Shown here: one piece after another, positions 36,901 to 48,997 of the stretch
Position numbering within the stretch: position 1 is the stretch's first letter
How the letters are laid out: every line of letters begins with the position of its first letter
Assembly (NCBI RefSeq): GCF_020921035.1
Contig: NC_063151.1
Coordinates: forward strand, 21,706,934 to 21,770,933
DNA length: 64,000 nucleotides
From: Rhodamnia argentea
Lineage: Eukaryota; Streptophyta; Magnoliopsida; Myrtales; Myrtaceae
Direction of reading: 5' to 3'
The notes under the pieces: model-generated
Told to the model about the DNA's origin: nothing
Database searches by the model: none
Seen by the model: the letters and a program-made list of their open reading frames with translations, nothing else
Position numbers and translations under genes: made by a program

Positions 36901-36987
36901 CATAGCGGCTTTGATCTGCGACTCCGTGTCCTCCGGCGAACCCCGGCTCGCCGTCGCCCCGCCGTCGCGCGCCTCTTCCTCCTCCAT
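30978..36987 (-). CDS. HIRIP3-like histone chaperone (CHZ motif, two DEK_C-like modules)
   Basis: Nuclear acidic/basic protein of the HIRIP3 family, whose CHZ motif binds H2A.Z-H2B or H2A-H2B. Nine exons on the minus strand: 36987-36866, 36161-36056, 33769-33459, 33330-33225, 33105-32740, 32667-32591, 32514-32390, 31793-31539, 30997-30978; 495 residues. Order: DEK_C-like module 1 (about 18-76), acidic/Ser linker, DEK_C-like module 2 (about 150-215, [20 protein letters not shown]), Ser/Asp/Glu-rich and Lys-rich disordered stretch (216-337), then the HIRIP3 C-terminal block ([33 protein letters not shown]), CHZ core [10 protein letters not shown] (419-428) followed by [10 protein letters not shown], and an acidic tail ending QEESD. 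The ATG chosen (36987) gives [10 protein letters not shown]; upstream in-frame codons exist to 37095. Function in plants is inferred from the motif. Confidence 0.88.
33770..36055 (-). other. Long intron 2 of the HIRIP3-like gene
   Basis: A 2.3-kb intron separates the two DEK_C-like exon pairs. It contains two copies of GCCATCCCAGGRRTCCTGAT (about 34125 and 34231). No coding region fits here. Confidence 0.6.
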
Positions 36988-38895
36988 CTCCCGCTCGACT
37001 CGCTCGCAGGGCGTGGAGGTGTCGAATTCGACTGGATTTTGAATCTCGAAATGGGAGCGATTGGCTCGGAGTGAACGATGAAAGTGCAAAACCACAGTGA
37101 GCGTGGGTGTCTGGGTGTCGTGTCGGGGCGTCGCGCCGAGTTCAACAGCTTTCGAGAGTGGAAGAAGAAGAGGAGGAGGAGAACGGTGAGTGTGTGCAAG
37201 ACTAGACGGGGAGGACGGTGTGAGTGAGATTTATAGCCGTCCGATTGAAACTCGGAGGAATCAAACAGTGATCAGATGCACTCGTGGACTCAAAATCGTC
37301 TGCTAGCTCGTTGATAGGGTTTTTCTCCATGTTTTTTTCCCCTAGAATATGTATAAAAGGATGTTTCCCGTATATGGATTACCCAAAAACAAAACTATTT
37401 ATAAAAAATAGTCAATAGCACGAAAAACTTCAAATTGATCCGTGACAAATTTTATCTCAAACTAAGTTTTAGATTGTTAAGAACTCGCAAAATGATACAC
37501 GCATGACACATTTACCTTACGTAATTTCTGATAAATTTTATCATGAAATTGATGAGCTATATAGTACGTGGCTATAACTCACTTATTGAAACAACTTCAC
37601 TTCGAAATTCATAACTCTCTTTATTCGTTCAATTATCCCTAATTTGAAAATAAAACCGGCTCATTCTCTGTCTTCCTCGAAGCACTAAAACTCGGAGATC
37701 GTTTTTCAACAATTTTTGTTGATAGGCCTGGAAGATGACGCGCTTCTTTTCTAACCACTTCTAATCGAAGTCATTTAACATCCAATTTGATGATTTGGAT
37801 GAGTTAGCCAAACAAGCCCCGATAAAAGAAAATCGAAGATGAGAAGATTATCGGAGATAAAAGCGAACTCGAACAAGTTTTGATTCCTAATCATGAAGAC
37901 GAAGACGACATGAAATAGCGTGCTCAATAAAGAGGAAGACAAATAAGAATGAGAGAGAGAGCCCTATTTGTTTTCAAATTAGGGCTAATTGAAGAAACAA
38001 AAAGAGATAATTATGAATTTCCACATGAACTTGTTACAATAACTGAGTTATTGCTTTGTACCATCCAACTCAAAAATTTCACTATAAAATTTGATCAAAG
38101 CTTACGAGATAAATATGTTACGCGTGTCCCAGTTTGAGTCTTTGGTGACAAAAAAAAATTAATTTTGCTTAAATTTGTCACATGTGTATTTATCGAACCC
38201 AACACCCAAAAAAATTCTATTTTTAGCCCATGTTCCAATTATATTCAATGCTTTTTTTGTCTCGTAAAAAAACTCCAACTTTTATTTTTGTCCCAACTCT
38301 ATTGGCCTAATACCCAAAAAAAAATCATAACAGCCGAATAACCAAATTCCATATTAAGAACTTATTTTTTAATAATTATTACGTTAGCTTCAGCTCACCA
38401 AAGTTGGTCGGATAAACTGAATTGGCATAAATACAAAATGTTTAAGACTGAATTGACACAATTACAATAAATTCAAAACTTTTTTATAACTTTCCTTAAG
38501 AAATGACATCAATATAATTGATAAGATATGAGGGGGGGGCAAACAGTTTATGAATTCTATTCTTAGGTAATTTCATCTTGTACTACTAAACATCAAAAAC
38601 ATGATATTGCATACTTATCGTGTTTTTGTTGACCAGATTAAAAAAAAAAATCATTTGCATAATATTACCTTTTTGACAATGTGTGCACTTGTGATTTACA
38701 AAATGAAACCTTTTTATTAAACATTTTTTAGATAACTCTTATTAAACCAACAAATAATCATAAGAGAAAGGTAGTTTAATTGTTACTTAAATTCCTAATT
38801 GAAGGTATGTGTCAAAATCTTGAAGCTTAGTAAATAACAATTACTAGAGATTGCTTGTTGCCATACATTTATTGGAAGTCCGCGAAAATGGTATA
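36988..38895. other. HIRIP3-like promoter/leader and AT-rich intergenic DNA
   Basis: The first 250 bp hold the leader and promoter of the histone-chaperone gene, with TTTATAG-like sequence near 37232. Beyond about 37,300 the DNA is AT-rich with poly(A)/(T) runs and no recognisable gene. Confidence 0.45.
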
Positions 38896-38899
38896 CCTT

Positions 38900-39143
38900 A
38901 GGAACACCGTAACCAAAAACTGAAACGCTACATGATAGAGGAAATGGGAATGGCACACCTAATTTGGAATCTATCGAAACTAATGTGGAACGGCAACGAT
39001 TCATAACTCAAATGCTTCCCATCTATTTTCCTCTCCATAACACTGGCCGAATGAGATTGCCACTCGTGAACGGGTGCATTCTTCCTTTATGTGGACAATT
39101 CGTGATTAGAAGATTAGAGGAAAGACTTGAGCCCTATTTATAG
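38900..39143 (+). repeat. Dispersed repeat, copy 1 (LTR-like)
   Basis: Shares long runs with 41275-41518: AACGCTACATGATAGA, GAAATGGGAATGGCACACCT, TGAGCC(C/T)TATTTATAG. The two direct copies lie about 2.4 kb apart around a nested hAT-like element, so they may be the LTRs of a decayed non-coding retroelement. Confidence 0.6.
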
Positions 39144-39542
39144 ATATCAATGAATTAGCTCTACACATATTGTAAATGGTCATAAACATGTGAGCTAACA
39201 TCTGTATTTCCAAAACCATATAGAATTTTAAGGAAAAATGCAAAGATACCTTTAAAACTATACGCCATATGCATTTTTCGATCCTTAAAAGTGTTAAACA
39301 AATAATATGAATACACCATAATGTACAAAATTTCAATACGAACACGTCGATGTTGACCATGCTCCAAACGGAGCCCGCATGCGCCCTCGGCTAACGAACC
39401 GAACCCCCACCAATAACTAAGATAACTTGGGGTTGGATGATCTATCAAATGTTGATTAAGTGTAGAGGATATAAACTATTTAAGAAGAGGGAATCGTTGG
39501 TTCCTTATATTCATTTTTTTCTCTATTTTATCATAAGAACTC

Positions 39543-40619
39543 TTAGGATGCGCATGGTAACCATTCTATTTCAGAAAACTGATTTTGGTTAAAATGACTC
39601 TTTCTGATTTTGTTCCTAGATGAGTTTTAGAAAATCAGAACTCGTTTGATAACTGCTAAAAATTTCTATTATTGGAATAGAAACGCATTTAAAAACTACA
39701 CAAAATTTCTATTTTGAAAAACTATTTCTCTTCCTAATTTTTTTCATTTAAGTTAAATAACCATGTAGTTACTTTGTAAAATTTCATCATAAGTTGAAGA
39801 CTAATTTTCAATGCGCACTAAAATAATTTAAAATGCATTATTTTTTTAGCATGTCATAAATGAAACACAAATTTTAATACATGACGTTTGAAGTTCGATT
39901 GAAGCATGAGACAATTTCCATATTAAGAACTTATTTTTTATTTTAATGTTGCGATGTCCAAAATACATATAAACATAACAGCCGAATAACCAAATTCTCC
40001 ACCGACAACAAAAAAAAAACAAATTATCATCCTCGATACGAAGTACAAGTCCTTCACTATCATTTTGCAGCTTCTGTCCTAAATCCAAATGGGTGTTTGG
40101 CTCAAGCTTCATGTACAGATGGTCACATTTTGTGACGCACGGCTACGAGTATGTTGGATGTTCTCATCTTCTGTGACATATTTTTGTAGAAGAGTAAAAT
40201 CTAGGAAATTTAGGCCTAAATTTATGAAAATGAGGTCAAAGTAGCCTAATCTAACCTTCTTCTATTTTTAGGGATTTTCTAAATTTTTTTGTGATTTTTA
40301 AAAAAATTCCAATTTTTTTCGAAAGTTTTTTATTTTTATTTTTATTAGTTTAAGGGAAAAGTTACTAGAGAACCGAAAAGGAAAAGTGAAATATGTGAGA
40401 CTTCATTCTGTTTTGTGATTCTCAAAAGTGATTCTTTTTTCCGTAACCAACTTTTTTTTTTATTCTAGATTTTGCTCTAAAACCGATTCTAATTCTTTAA
40501 AACCGATTTTGGGAACATAATCAGAATCGGAATCATTTAAGTTATCAAACATGGTTCTCATTTTTTTTTGTTCCAAGAAACAAAATCAGAGAACCGGAAT
40601 GGTTCTCATGCATGCCCTT
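39543..40619. mobile_element. hAT-like inverted-repeat element
   Basis: Left end TTAGGATGCGCATGGTAACC, right end read inward AAGGGCATGCATGAGAACC, followed by inverted runs of CTGATTTTG(G/T) and GTTTGATAACT. No transposase reading frame. The termini resemble those of 51964-52736, suggesting one family. Confidence 0.5.
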
Positions 40620-40849
40620 GTTCTTGCACCCTTTTAGCGTTCTAGGGCCCTACAATATAGAAAGTATTCTTTAATAGTGAGTACCTTTTCTTCCGCACGG
40701 CATGCTCAACAGCTGGAAATGCCGATTTGATCGGACAAGGATCGACCACAATTGTTACCAACTGTTGCACACGCAGCTATTATCGACTGTTACAAACCGT
40801 TGACGTAAAAAATGACTATTACCGACTATAGCACGCATGGGTGGGGATG

Positions 40850-41205
40850 TTTCGGCACTCCCACACGTGGCATCCACGCGTCGTCACCTCTTGGGCACGT
40901 GTGGATGCATATGGCAATGTCCGGCCTCCATCGGAAGCGTTCCACCACTCAAAATGCTTGTCTCGACAAGACGAGCCCATATATGTGGTCAAAATCAGTT
41001 TTTGCATAACAAAAAAGTATGAACACCGGCCAAAACAGTAAGATTCACTGTGGCCGACATGCGATGTGGCGCATTTAGGCCCATGAAGATGCCCCCAGTG
41101 TCCACCGAAGGCGTGTGACCACTTAAAATTCTTGTATCGATGAGAACCGTCTATGTGCTCAAAAACGATTTTCATCGCACAAAAATTTCAAAAATTGGCC
41201 AACTC
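40850..41205 (+). repeat. Tandem duplication of about 170 bp (diverged)
   Basis: 40930-41035 and 41098-41205 align through CCACTCAAAATGCTTGT/CCACTTAAAATTCTTGT, TATATGTGGTCAAAA/CTATGTGCTCAAAA and GGCCAAAAC/GGCCAACTC. The preceding CACGTGGCATCC and TGCGATGTGGCGC parts may belong to the same unit. Confidence 0.5.
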
Positions 41206-41274
41206 CAAATGTTTCAATTTTGGGTTATGGTTGCTTTAATACCAAATGTAAAGCCACAAAAATGACGCACCCCA

Positions 41275-41518
41275 AAAACACCATAACTAGAATCTAAAAC
41301 GCTACATGATAGAAGAAATGGGAATGGCACACCTAATTTTGAATCTATTGAAACTAATGCGAAACAATGACGATTCGGAACTCAAATGTTTCCCCTCTAT
41401 TTCTCTCTCCAAATTATTAGTTGAATGTGAATGCCACTCACGAACAGGTGCGTTCTTTCTTTATATGAGATGATTTGTGCAATAGAAGGTTAGAGGAGTA
41501 CTTGAGCCTTATTTATAG
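41275..41518 (+). repeat. Dispersed repeat, copy 2 (LTR-like)
   Basis: Second direct copy of the repeat at 38900-39143, ending at the same TTATTTATAG, with scattered substitutions. Confidence 0.6.
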
Positions 41519-42084
41519 AGTTTTCAGCCACAGCTCCTCTCATTACAGATCGAGCCCAACTCAACCCATAGTAGCTAGCCCATATTAAACTAATTAAGAA
41601 TTTGTATATCATACCTTAATAGATCAACCACGCTAAATGGTAAATATTAATTTCAATTAATTTAACCCACATCAAAAAAAATTCTTACATTCAAACCAAC
41701 ATGTTTCTTGGAGTAAGATATATAGTCACTTAAATAAAATACAACATATAAAAGGAGACACTACAAATTAACTAAAGGAAAAAAAAAAAAAACCTTTTTT
41801 TTGTAATTCCTATAGGCTGTATTTTCGTAATAAAACACAATTTAATCACAGTTTGCATTGATAAGTTTGTAATTATGTTTAATTAAGTAGAGTGTTAATT
41901 ATTGTACAAATAAGTAATTTTAGGTACATTTACCGATACTCCAGCAATTTGCATTTGATAATTGAGAAATGAAAAACTCTCAAACACAAGTTATTCGAGC
42001 CTCCCGAATGCGAGCTCTCCAACCATAAGAGATGTAATATTCCCAAGTACGAGAGAAGGAAGATCGAGCAGAAAACCCCTAAGG

Positions 42085-42420
42085 GCGATTTTTTATGGAG
42101 GATTAGTGGAGGCGGATCAATGATTCAAATAAAAGTTGGCGGTCTTTTATGAGACAAAAAAAAAAAAAAGAGTAACATTGAAACTGGACCTAATGCTGAA
42201 ATTTTTTTATGAGACCAAAAAAGATTAGGCTACAATGTATGTTGGACCTAAAATTGAGGATTTTTTATGAGACAAAAAAAAAAAAGGGTGGCATTGGGAC
42301 TTACCTAATGTTAGGGATTTTTTGTGGGACAAAAGTTTAGACTAGAATTGAGATCGCACTTAAAGTTGAAGGCTTTTCATGAGAGAAAAATTAAAATTGA
42401 GATAAAAGTTAAAGTTGGAG
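42085..42420 (+). repeat. Minisatellite-like array, about 58-bp unit
   Basis: Four to five diverged units each begin (C/T)TTTT(T)ATGAGAC followed by an A-run and end in a TGGACCTAAAnTTGAGGA-like stretch (units near 42146, 42204, 42262, 42320, 42376). A two-unit relative sits at about 50740-50870. Confidence 0.6.
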
Positions 42421-42542
42421 TAGGTTAGTAGGCCGATAGAATTTTGAATTTCAGTATAACTCTAGTTTTGGCCAAAAAACAAAAATTCGATTGTACTTTC
42501 TCTTTGCTTGAATTATTCGATTGTACTTGAGGTACATAGATT

Positions 42543-45500
42543 ACTGAGAAAATTTCGGATAATAGCCTGAAGTAAACTTTGTTTTAAATAAAAGTCTAAA
42601 GTGCTCTTATTTTTTCAAATAAATGCCTAAAGTGAGCTTTATTTCAAATAAGAACCGAAAGTTGCCATATAGGCCTCAAAGAAGGGCATGACCTCCCCAG
42701 CTAGTTAACGGTATTTTCATCATTTTCTTTTTCTTCGTTATTAATTGATTTAAATTTTAAAAATAAGCTAAATAAAAAAAGAACAAGTGAGGGTTGCGGG
42801 GCCCTCTTTGTGACTTCCTGAAATTTCAACCTCTGTAAGAAAATTATAAATTCCAGTGTGAAAAATAAATTTGGATTTTGAAGATTTAAGAGAGGATGAT
42901 TGGCCGTTTCGAAACGTTCATAAAAAAAAGTCAAGTTTGAATAGTCAAACTTTGATTTGTAATACCAGTGACTCGTCGAGCGCAAATCCAATTTTATCTG
43001 AACCCTAAATGCGAAAATCTCGATTTTACTCTCAATAGATTGAGCTAAATGACCGTTCGATGTCGATTTGTTAAATTACCATTTTGCTTCTAAGTTTTAT
43101 TTGTGTAAAACAAAATTATTAATGTTTATTTTGAATTAGTGAGTCCCACTTCTCATTTTCATTATTCGGCCGCCATTTCCCAAAAATTTGTGCAGCCACC
43201 CCACTTTAGCTAAGGTGACATCATTGCCCACCTCATCACCCTCTTCCCCAAGTTTTATCTTTTTTTTACTTTTCTCCCCCTCTTCCTGCCCAAGTTTCCC
43301 CCTCCCCACGTTTTTTTTTTCTTCTTCTCTCTCTCTCAGCTTTCCCCCTCCCCCCACGACGTGACCCCACTCCTCTCTCTCTCTCTCTCTCTTCTTCTTC
43401 TCCTTCTTTTCCTTTCGTGCGCGAGCAGAACCCCCAAAATCTGCACGACCACCACCCAGTTGCCGTTTTGCGCCGCGCCAACTTCGGTTCAACGCCGTTG
43501 GTCTGCTTGACACTCGCGAGGCCGCTGACCCGAGGGCTAACGTGGCTTGCGCCGCCGCGCCGAACTCTATCCGACCCAGATCCGGCCGTCGCCAGTCCCG
43601 AACCGCCATTGCGGCCCAACCGCGTCGTGACCCGACGCCGCTGTCTCGAGTTTCCCAAACGCCAGCCCACTGACTCGAGTCCTCGACGTCCGCCCGATCA
43701 CTCCCTAGCTTCTGCTCAGTCCCGACGACGAACCACAGCCCACGTTCCCTCGGTTTTGTGACGCCGCAATCCCAACCTCCACTGTTCGTCACTTCCATCA
43801 GCCACCCGAGACCTAAATAGTGTAGTCCCAAATCCGAAAATAACCGAGGACCTGAGAATGTGCTAGCTCCTACGCTTAAATCCGTGACGCGGCGCTAACC
43901 CGAGGATCCGAATCACCCGAACCGAAATTCTGTCCGATAACCCCTAAACCCAAACCTTATCTTTGTTCAGCCACCGTGTAGTTGCCTCGTTGCCGCCGCG
44001 GTTCCGACCCAAGGTTGAGCCAACCCAAAGTCGCACGTGGACTCGACCCGATACGGGAGTTTGTAATGTGATCCCAGAATCCGACTCGACATCGAACGCA
44101 GGAGTTGTGAGTTCACCCTTAAACTCCGAATAGGGCGTTAATTGCATTTAAGAACAGATTTAATGTTATTAAATGCTAATTAGATTATTTAGCTGGGGTC
44201 AGATAATTTAATTGCATGCGATCGAATTACTTGCGTGAAGCCGAGTCGGCTAAATATTTTGGTATTATTAATGGAAGTCTGGAATAATTAATCGGGTCGG
44301 ATTAATTAAATGTGATCGAGATAATTAATTACGTTAATTAATTATTACTGTATGATCATTATTATTATTATTGGACTATTATTGTATTATTATTGGGTGA
44401 TTGTATAATGGCTGCTACTTGTTTGGATTGATGTAAGTGATCACCCTATTTGTGGTTGCAAAATCTTGTGGATGATTTGTATATCTATATGACCACGTGT
44501 GGACTGAATTTTGAGCATAAAAATGGCCTCGAGTCAAGTTTTAAGCACGATTGTTTGTGAGTGCATTGAATTAAATGCAAAGATAAGAATTGGCTCGATT
44601 GTTTGGTGTGCTTGTGTGGTCATATGATGAGATTATACCGTGCCGGTCGTACGGAATAACATGACTTATTAGACGCCGGTCGCAGCTTGTGAAGGACCGA
44701 AGCCCCGGCAATGATTCCTGGTAGTTCCGTGTCGTACCGGTCGTACGAATCTTACGGACTATCAGACGCCGTCATTGGAAGTAAGGGATGAAGCCTGGTC
44801 ATGCCGGTAGACACTGCCAATCGTAGTGTTAAGCCACATCGGTCGTGTCTGCTGGGCACGATGGCCTCTAATAACCGTAACACGTGTGATACATTATGTA
44901 TGAGACTGTGATGAGTGTTATGGTTTGGTGCCTTGATTTATATGTTGTTGGCTATTATGAGATGAAATGTTCGTCGTGTGGACCAAGGCGGGGTAAGTTT
45001 GCATGTGATTGAAGATTCACTATGATATTGTACTTGGTCATGTGGTAGATATAGTGTGGCGTGAGTCGCACGCTATCGATCTGTTATCGATGTTATCCTA
45101 CATGCTTAGGATGCCTTGAGCGAGTCGATGTCCTACTCGGACTTAGGCATTGACTCACGGAGATTTTATATCTCACCCATTATTGTTAACCATTTTTCGG
45201 GTCTTAGTCGTGGGAAGCTGGAAGTGAGCAAGGCTTCTTTTTGAGTAGTATGGAGTAGTGTTAACCCCCAACCCCGAGCTGATATTTTTTTGAGGATTGT
45301 AAAAAGTGGCCCGAAAGTAGGGCTTGTATGTATGTACTTCCCAAGATTAACAAGATAATTAAATAAAAGTGATTTTTGGTTAGTATTGATTGATTTGACT
45401 TCCTACTGTTCTATCCCTACTTTAAATTTATTTGTTTGGGGAAATTACACGTTCCGCATGCGTTATTATTAAGATAAAAATAATGGGTCGATGACGTGCC

Positions 45501-45980
45501 CGAGACGTCGTCCATTTTGACTCGAGGCGTTTTGGTAGGGTTGTTGTGGGCCCGGAGATCGGGGCGTGACACTTGCCGCCACCGGCCCCCATTCACCTCA
45601 AGGGCCGACGATCCTCGTCATCCATCTTCCAAATCAGGTCGAGAGTGGCTGCTGGCTGGGGTGGGGCTAGGCGGTGACCTCGCCGGTGGTGGCCCTTAAC
45701 CCGATTTGGGCAAGGGCCTATTTGCCGAAGGGGGGCTAATTATTATAACATTATTTTTTAAAATTTAATTTCATTAATAAAGAAGAAAAAAGTAAAGAAT
45801 GAATGACGAAAATGCCTTTAACTAGATGGTGAGGTCAGGCCCTTCTTTGAGATCGATATAACCAATTTAGATCATTATTTGAAATAAGATTCATTTCAAG
45901 CAAATATTTGGAATAATATCAACTTCATGCTTTCATTTGAGAAAATGATGATACTTTACGCTCTTATTTGAAAATTTCCC
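42543..45980. mobile_element. Inverted-repeat element interrupted by a solo LTR
   Basis: Its two halves (42543-42818 and 45572-45980, about 690 bp together) have long imperfect inverted ends: GAGAAAATTTCGGATAATAG against GGGAAATTTTCAAATAAGAG. Both continue through repeated TTATTTGAAATAA words and the shared GGTCATGCCC/GGTCAGGCCC-TTCTTTGAG. TAGATT flanks both ends (42537-42542 and 45981-45986). The core is GC-rich (GGGTTGCGGGGCCC, GCCGGTGGTGGCCC). It belongs with the intact copy at 48998-49580. Confidence 0.6.
42819..45571 (+). mobile_element. Probable solo LTR of a Ty3-type retrotransposon (2753 bp)
   Basis: Starts TGAAATTTCAACCTC and ends GATCGGGGCGTGACA, flanked by CTTCC and CTTGC (4 of 5 identical). 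The 3' part has the wording of Tekay-like plant LTRs (GGCATTGACTCACGGAGATTTTATATCTCACCC, written here only as a type reference at 45146-45179; GTCTTAGTCGTGGGAAGC). An internal tandem duplication is present (44640-44700 against 44733-44800, CCGGTCGTACG...AGACGCCG). No gag-pol. A 231-codon minus-strand frame inside (43831-43136) is low-complexity Arg/Gly/Glu sequence. Confidence 0.55.
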
Positions 45981-45986
45981 TAGATT

Positions 45987-47479
45987 CTTTGAAGTGCTGG
46001 TGTTGGATTCGATTTTTGTTTCCTTCTTTCTGGTCAACACATTATTAGGCAGAAATCTTGTTTGAATTTTTTAGGAAAATCGAGCCGCGCTCTTCAATTT
46101 ACCATCGTCGTATTTTGGCCAAACTAAAATTCGACGGCGACTGTGTACGAGCGAAGGTCGGATCGGCGGGGCTTAGAGGTGGCAAATTGGGCGTCCAAGC
46201 TCTAGCAAGTCTCTCAACCCCACCCCACGAGCTGGCCCGATCAAGTCGAGCCTATTGATGGCTGCGATTTTTGTTTTCTTCATTTTGGCCCCCCATATTT
46301 TCTCATTTAAGCATGTTTAGGCATGTCTAGATCCCATGAAGTTCGAGCCATCAACGACATTTTCGTGGCGTCGAGTCGATTTTCCAAAATTTCACCCGGG
46401 CGGCAATTCGGATTCATGTAGTGTCCTCGCATTTATGTTAAACTTATAGATAGATTGCTAAATAGATCGGCCCAAGCACGACCAGTTCAATAATCGCGTC
46501 GCAATGCTCGACTAAAGGGGATTGTTTTGGGTAAGTACACCAACGCTACCCCTTATTAATCAATCGATTCACGAACTTTCTTCGCTAGTAAATGGAAAAA
46601 ATGCAACGTCCGTCTCGGATAATCCACCAAAAAAGCCTCTGATTTCAGTACCCGCCCGACAAAGGTTCGTGTCGACGTGCCCACATAAGGGGCAAGTCAA
46701 GCGACGCTCCTCGACACCATGGATCGCAACCAGAAACGATAGACGGGCACGAACACGGTGCACATGAGCCGGAACCCGTCGGCCTCCCCCGGTGGCGTTG
46801 GAGCCGGGCGGGCCATGCCGCGTTATAAATTGTCATCCCCGATTTGCCCCCACCCTCCAACAGAAACAATGAAAGCAAGCGGAAGGAGCTTTTAAGGTGT
46901 GCGGGGGACCCCTCTCGAAAAAAAGTAAATGCTGAATGCTAAATCGTCAGCATACCCCACAAAACACAACTTCGCGTGAACTGATTTTCCTGGCAAAAAG
47001 AGGTTGGAGACGATGCCGTGACGCCATGAATCAACCCCTTCATCCATCCCACCTTTCCCCTTTAACCCCACCTTCTTTCCATATTTTTTTTTTCTTAAAT
47101 TCGTTCTAGATGTACAATACTCTCCTTTAAAAAAAAATTATATTTTATTTCGTCATAACCTTCGAGCCCTGAACCAGCCAAATGATACGACCAAAAAAAA
47201 AATAAAAAAACAGCCTAATGAAACCACTAGGGCAAACCTCCCGTAGCCGCTCTTCTCATTTGGGAAGGAGGAGGTGGGGAATTCAAAACCCCACCTTCGG
47301 GGGGAGTTAAGGTTGGAACATGTGAAGAGAGAGCAGGGTTTTGCAATCTACGCACACATATATCACACAATATGGCTCGTAAAATGGAATAGAATAGGAT
47401 CAGACAAAAAAAAAAAAAAAACCAGCCAAATGATGGTTGGGGATGAGGATTGGGAATGCTCGGCGATTAAGGTAACTCC
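45987..47479. other. Intergenic, no gene seen
   Basis: CG-containing unique-looking sequence with short frames only; poly(A) and poly(T) runs near 47080-47220 and 47407-47420. Confidence 0.5.
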
Positions 47480-47905
47480 AATTCTAAGTCTTTCAGTTTA
47501 GTCAATTTAATTATAAACCTCAAATCAATTTTGGTTGGAAATCATTGACGTGGATAACATTTGTCCTACGTGGCACCGCAGCACCGACGTAAACAATTCT
47601 TGTAATTTTTCGAAATAAATGAATTTTTGGACCATTATTTATTCATTTTTTATATTCTTGTTTTTCTTTTCTATTTTTTTTCATTATTTGAGTCGGCAAA
47701 GGCCCGACGACTCTCACATGGCACTAGGCAAGGGTCTGCAGCCGCCTCACGGCCCTCGCCTGCCATCGCGTGAGATCGGCCACTAGCGGAAAAGAATGAA
47801 AAAACATTAAAAAAAAAAAATCCAAAATAAATTTTAAAACACGGTGACTGAACCGTCGCGTCACTTTGCTTGACTGAAAGTCTGAAATAGCACTATCGGC
47901 TTTGG
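47480..47905. mobile_element. Possible inverted-repeat miniature element with GC-rich core
   Basis: TAAGTCTTTCAGTTTAGTCAA on the left (about 47485) loosely pairs with GACTTTCAGTCAAGCAAAG read from the right (about 47870). The core (47690-47790) has the same GC-rich wording (GGCAAGGGTCTGC, CGGCCCTCGCC) as the other elements. Confidence 0.4.
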
Positions 47906-48346
47906 TGTGGATTTAGAATTCTCATGTTCTCTTCCCAGGACCGAAGCTCGGATTCCCTTCTCTAAGTCGGAAACGAGTCCAATTTGCAAACACAAAATCC
48001 GGCCTCCGACGCGTAACCCAGTTTGACTTTATAACACGCTTCAATTCGGGCCAAGTTTCGATTACGGATTCAAACCCAAAACATTATCCTAACAAAGAAA
48101 GATTACGAGCTACTTTCATACCGTTAAGTCCCACTCTACTTTTAAAAAGTATCTGATTTATATCTCACGCGTGATTGGAAAAATCCTTTATTAGAACGCA
48201 CATTAAAGTTGAGCCATCATCCAACAATTACATATCATTGATTTGTTTTCTAACGGGGATTCCCCAATTGTCATAACCCCAAACCACCTTACTTTAAAAA
48301 CTCCGAGGTTGCATTGTCGAAAGGCAACCATACATTAAGATGGATT

Positions 48347-48921
48347 CACATCGTTCGCGCGATTTTAAAGGCTCGATGAGCGGGATGTACATGTTCGCGT
48401 TGCACTTCGAGTGTCACTAGATGGGGCGTCGCTACCGGATAAGGAAGATACGATAATTATAACTTGTAAGTTGGCGTTCATGTGTCATTTAAAGCTCGTA
48501 AATTCTACTACGCAGTCATGTCGTGCGGGATAGATTTCATAGGGCCACTGCATCGCGTCAAAGATGATTTACGAATTTAAAAGCTCATCATCCAAAAAAG
48601 CTCATCATCCAAAATAATTAAGTGATTTTATTGGAGCACATCATTCCTCGTGCGATTTTAAAGGCTCGATGAGCGGGACACACATGTTCGCATTGCACTT
48701 CGAGAGTCGCTAGACGGGGCGTCGCTACCGAGATAAAAAGATACGATAATTATAACTCGTAAGTTGGCACTCACGTGTCATTTAAGCTCATAAATTCTAC
48801 TACGCGATCATGTCGTACGGGATAGATTTCATAGGGCCACTGCATCGTGTCAAAGATGATTTAAGAATTTAAAAGCTCATCATCCAAAATAATTAAGTGA
48901 TTTTATTGAAGCACATCATTC
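48347..48921 (+). repeat. Tandem duplication, units of 290 and 275 bp
   Basis: Units 48347-48636 and 48637-48911 are nearly identical in order: CGATTTTAAAGGCTCGATGA, GGGGCGTCGCTACCG, GATACGATAATTATAACT, GATAGATTTCATAGGGCCAC, AAGCTCATCATCCAAAA. The array ends in a third start, CACATCATTC (48912-48921). Unit 1 carries an extra copy of the 17-bp AAGCTCATCATCCAAAA. Confidence 0.9.
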
Positions 48922-48997
48922 TTTTTAGTTCGAAATATTTTGAAAAGTGTTATTTTTGCCACAAGACCCTTGAATAAATACAATGTTGACTACTTTG

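Noticed and set aside
43136..43831. 231-codon minus-strand open frame
   Set aside because: Low-complexity Arg/Gly/Glu sequence opposite a CT- and GC-rich part of the probable LTR; no domain and no codon pattern like the real genes.
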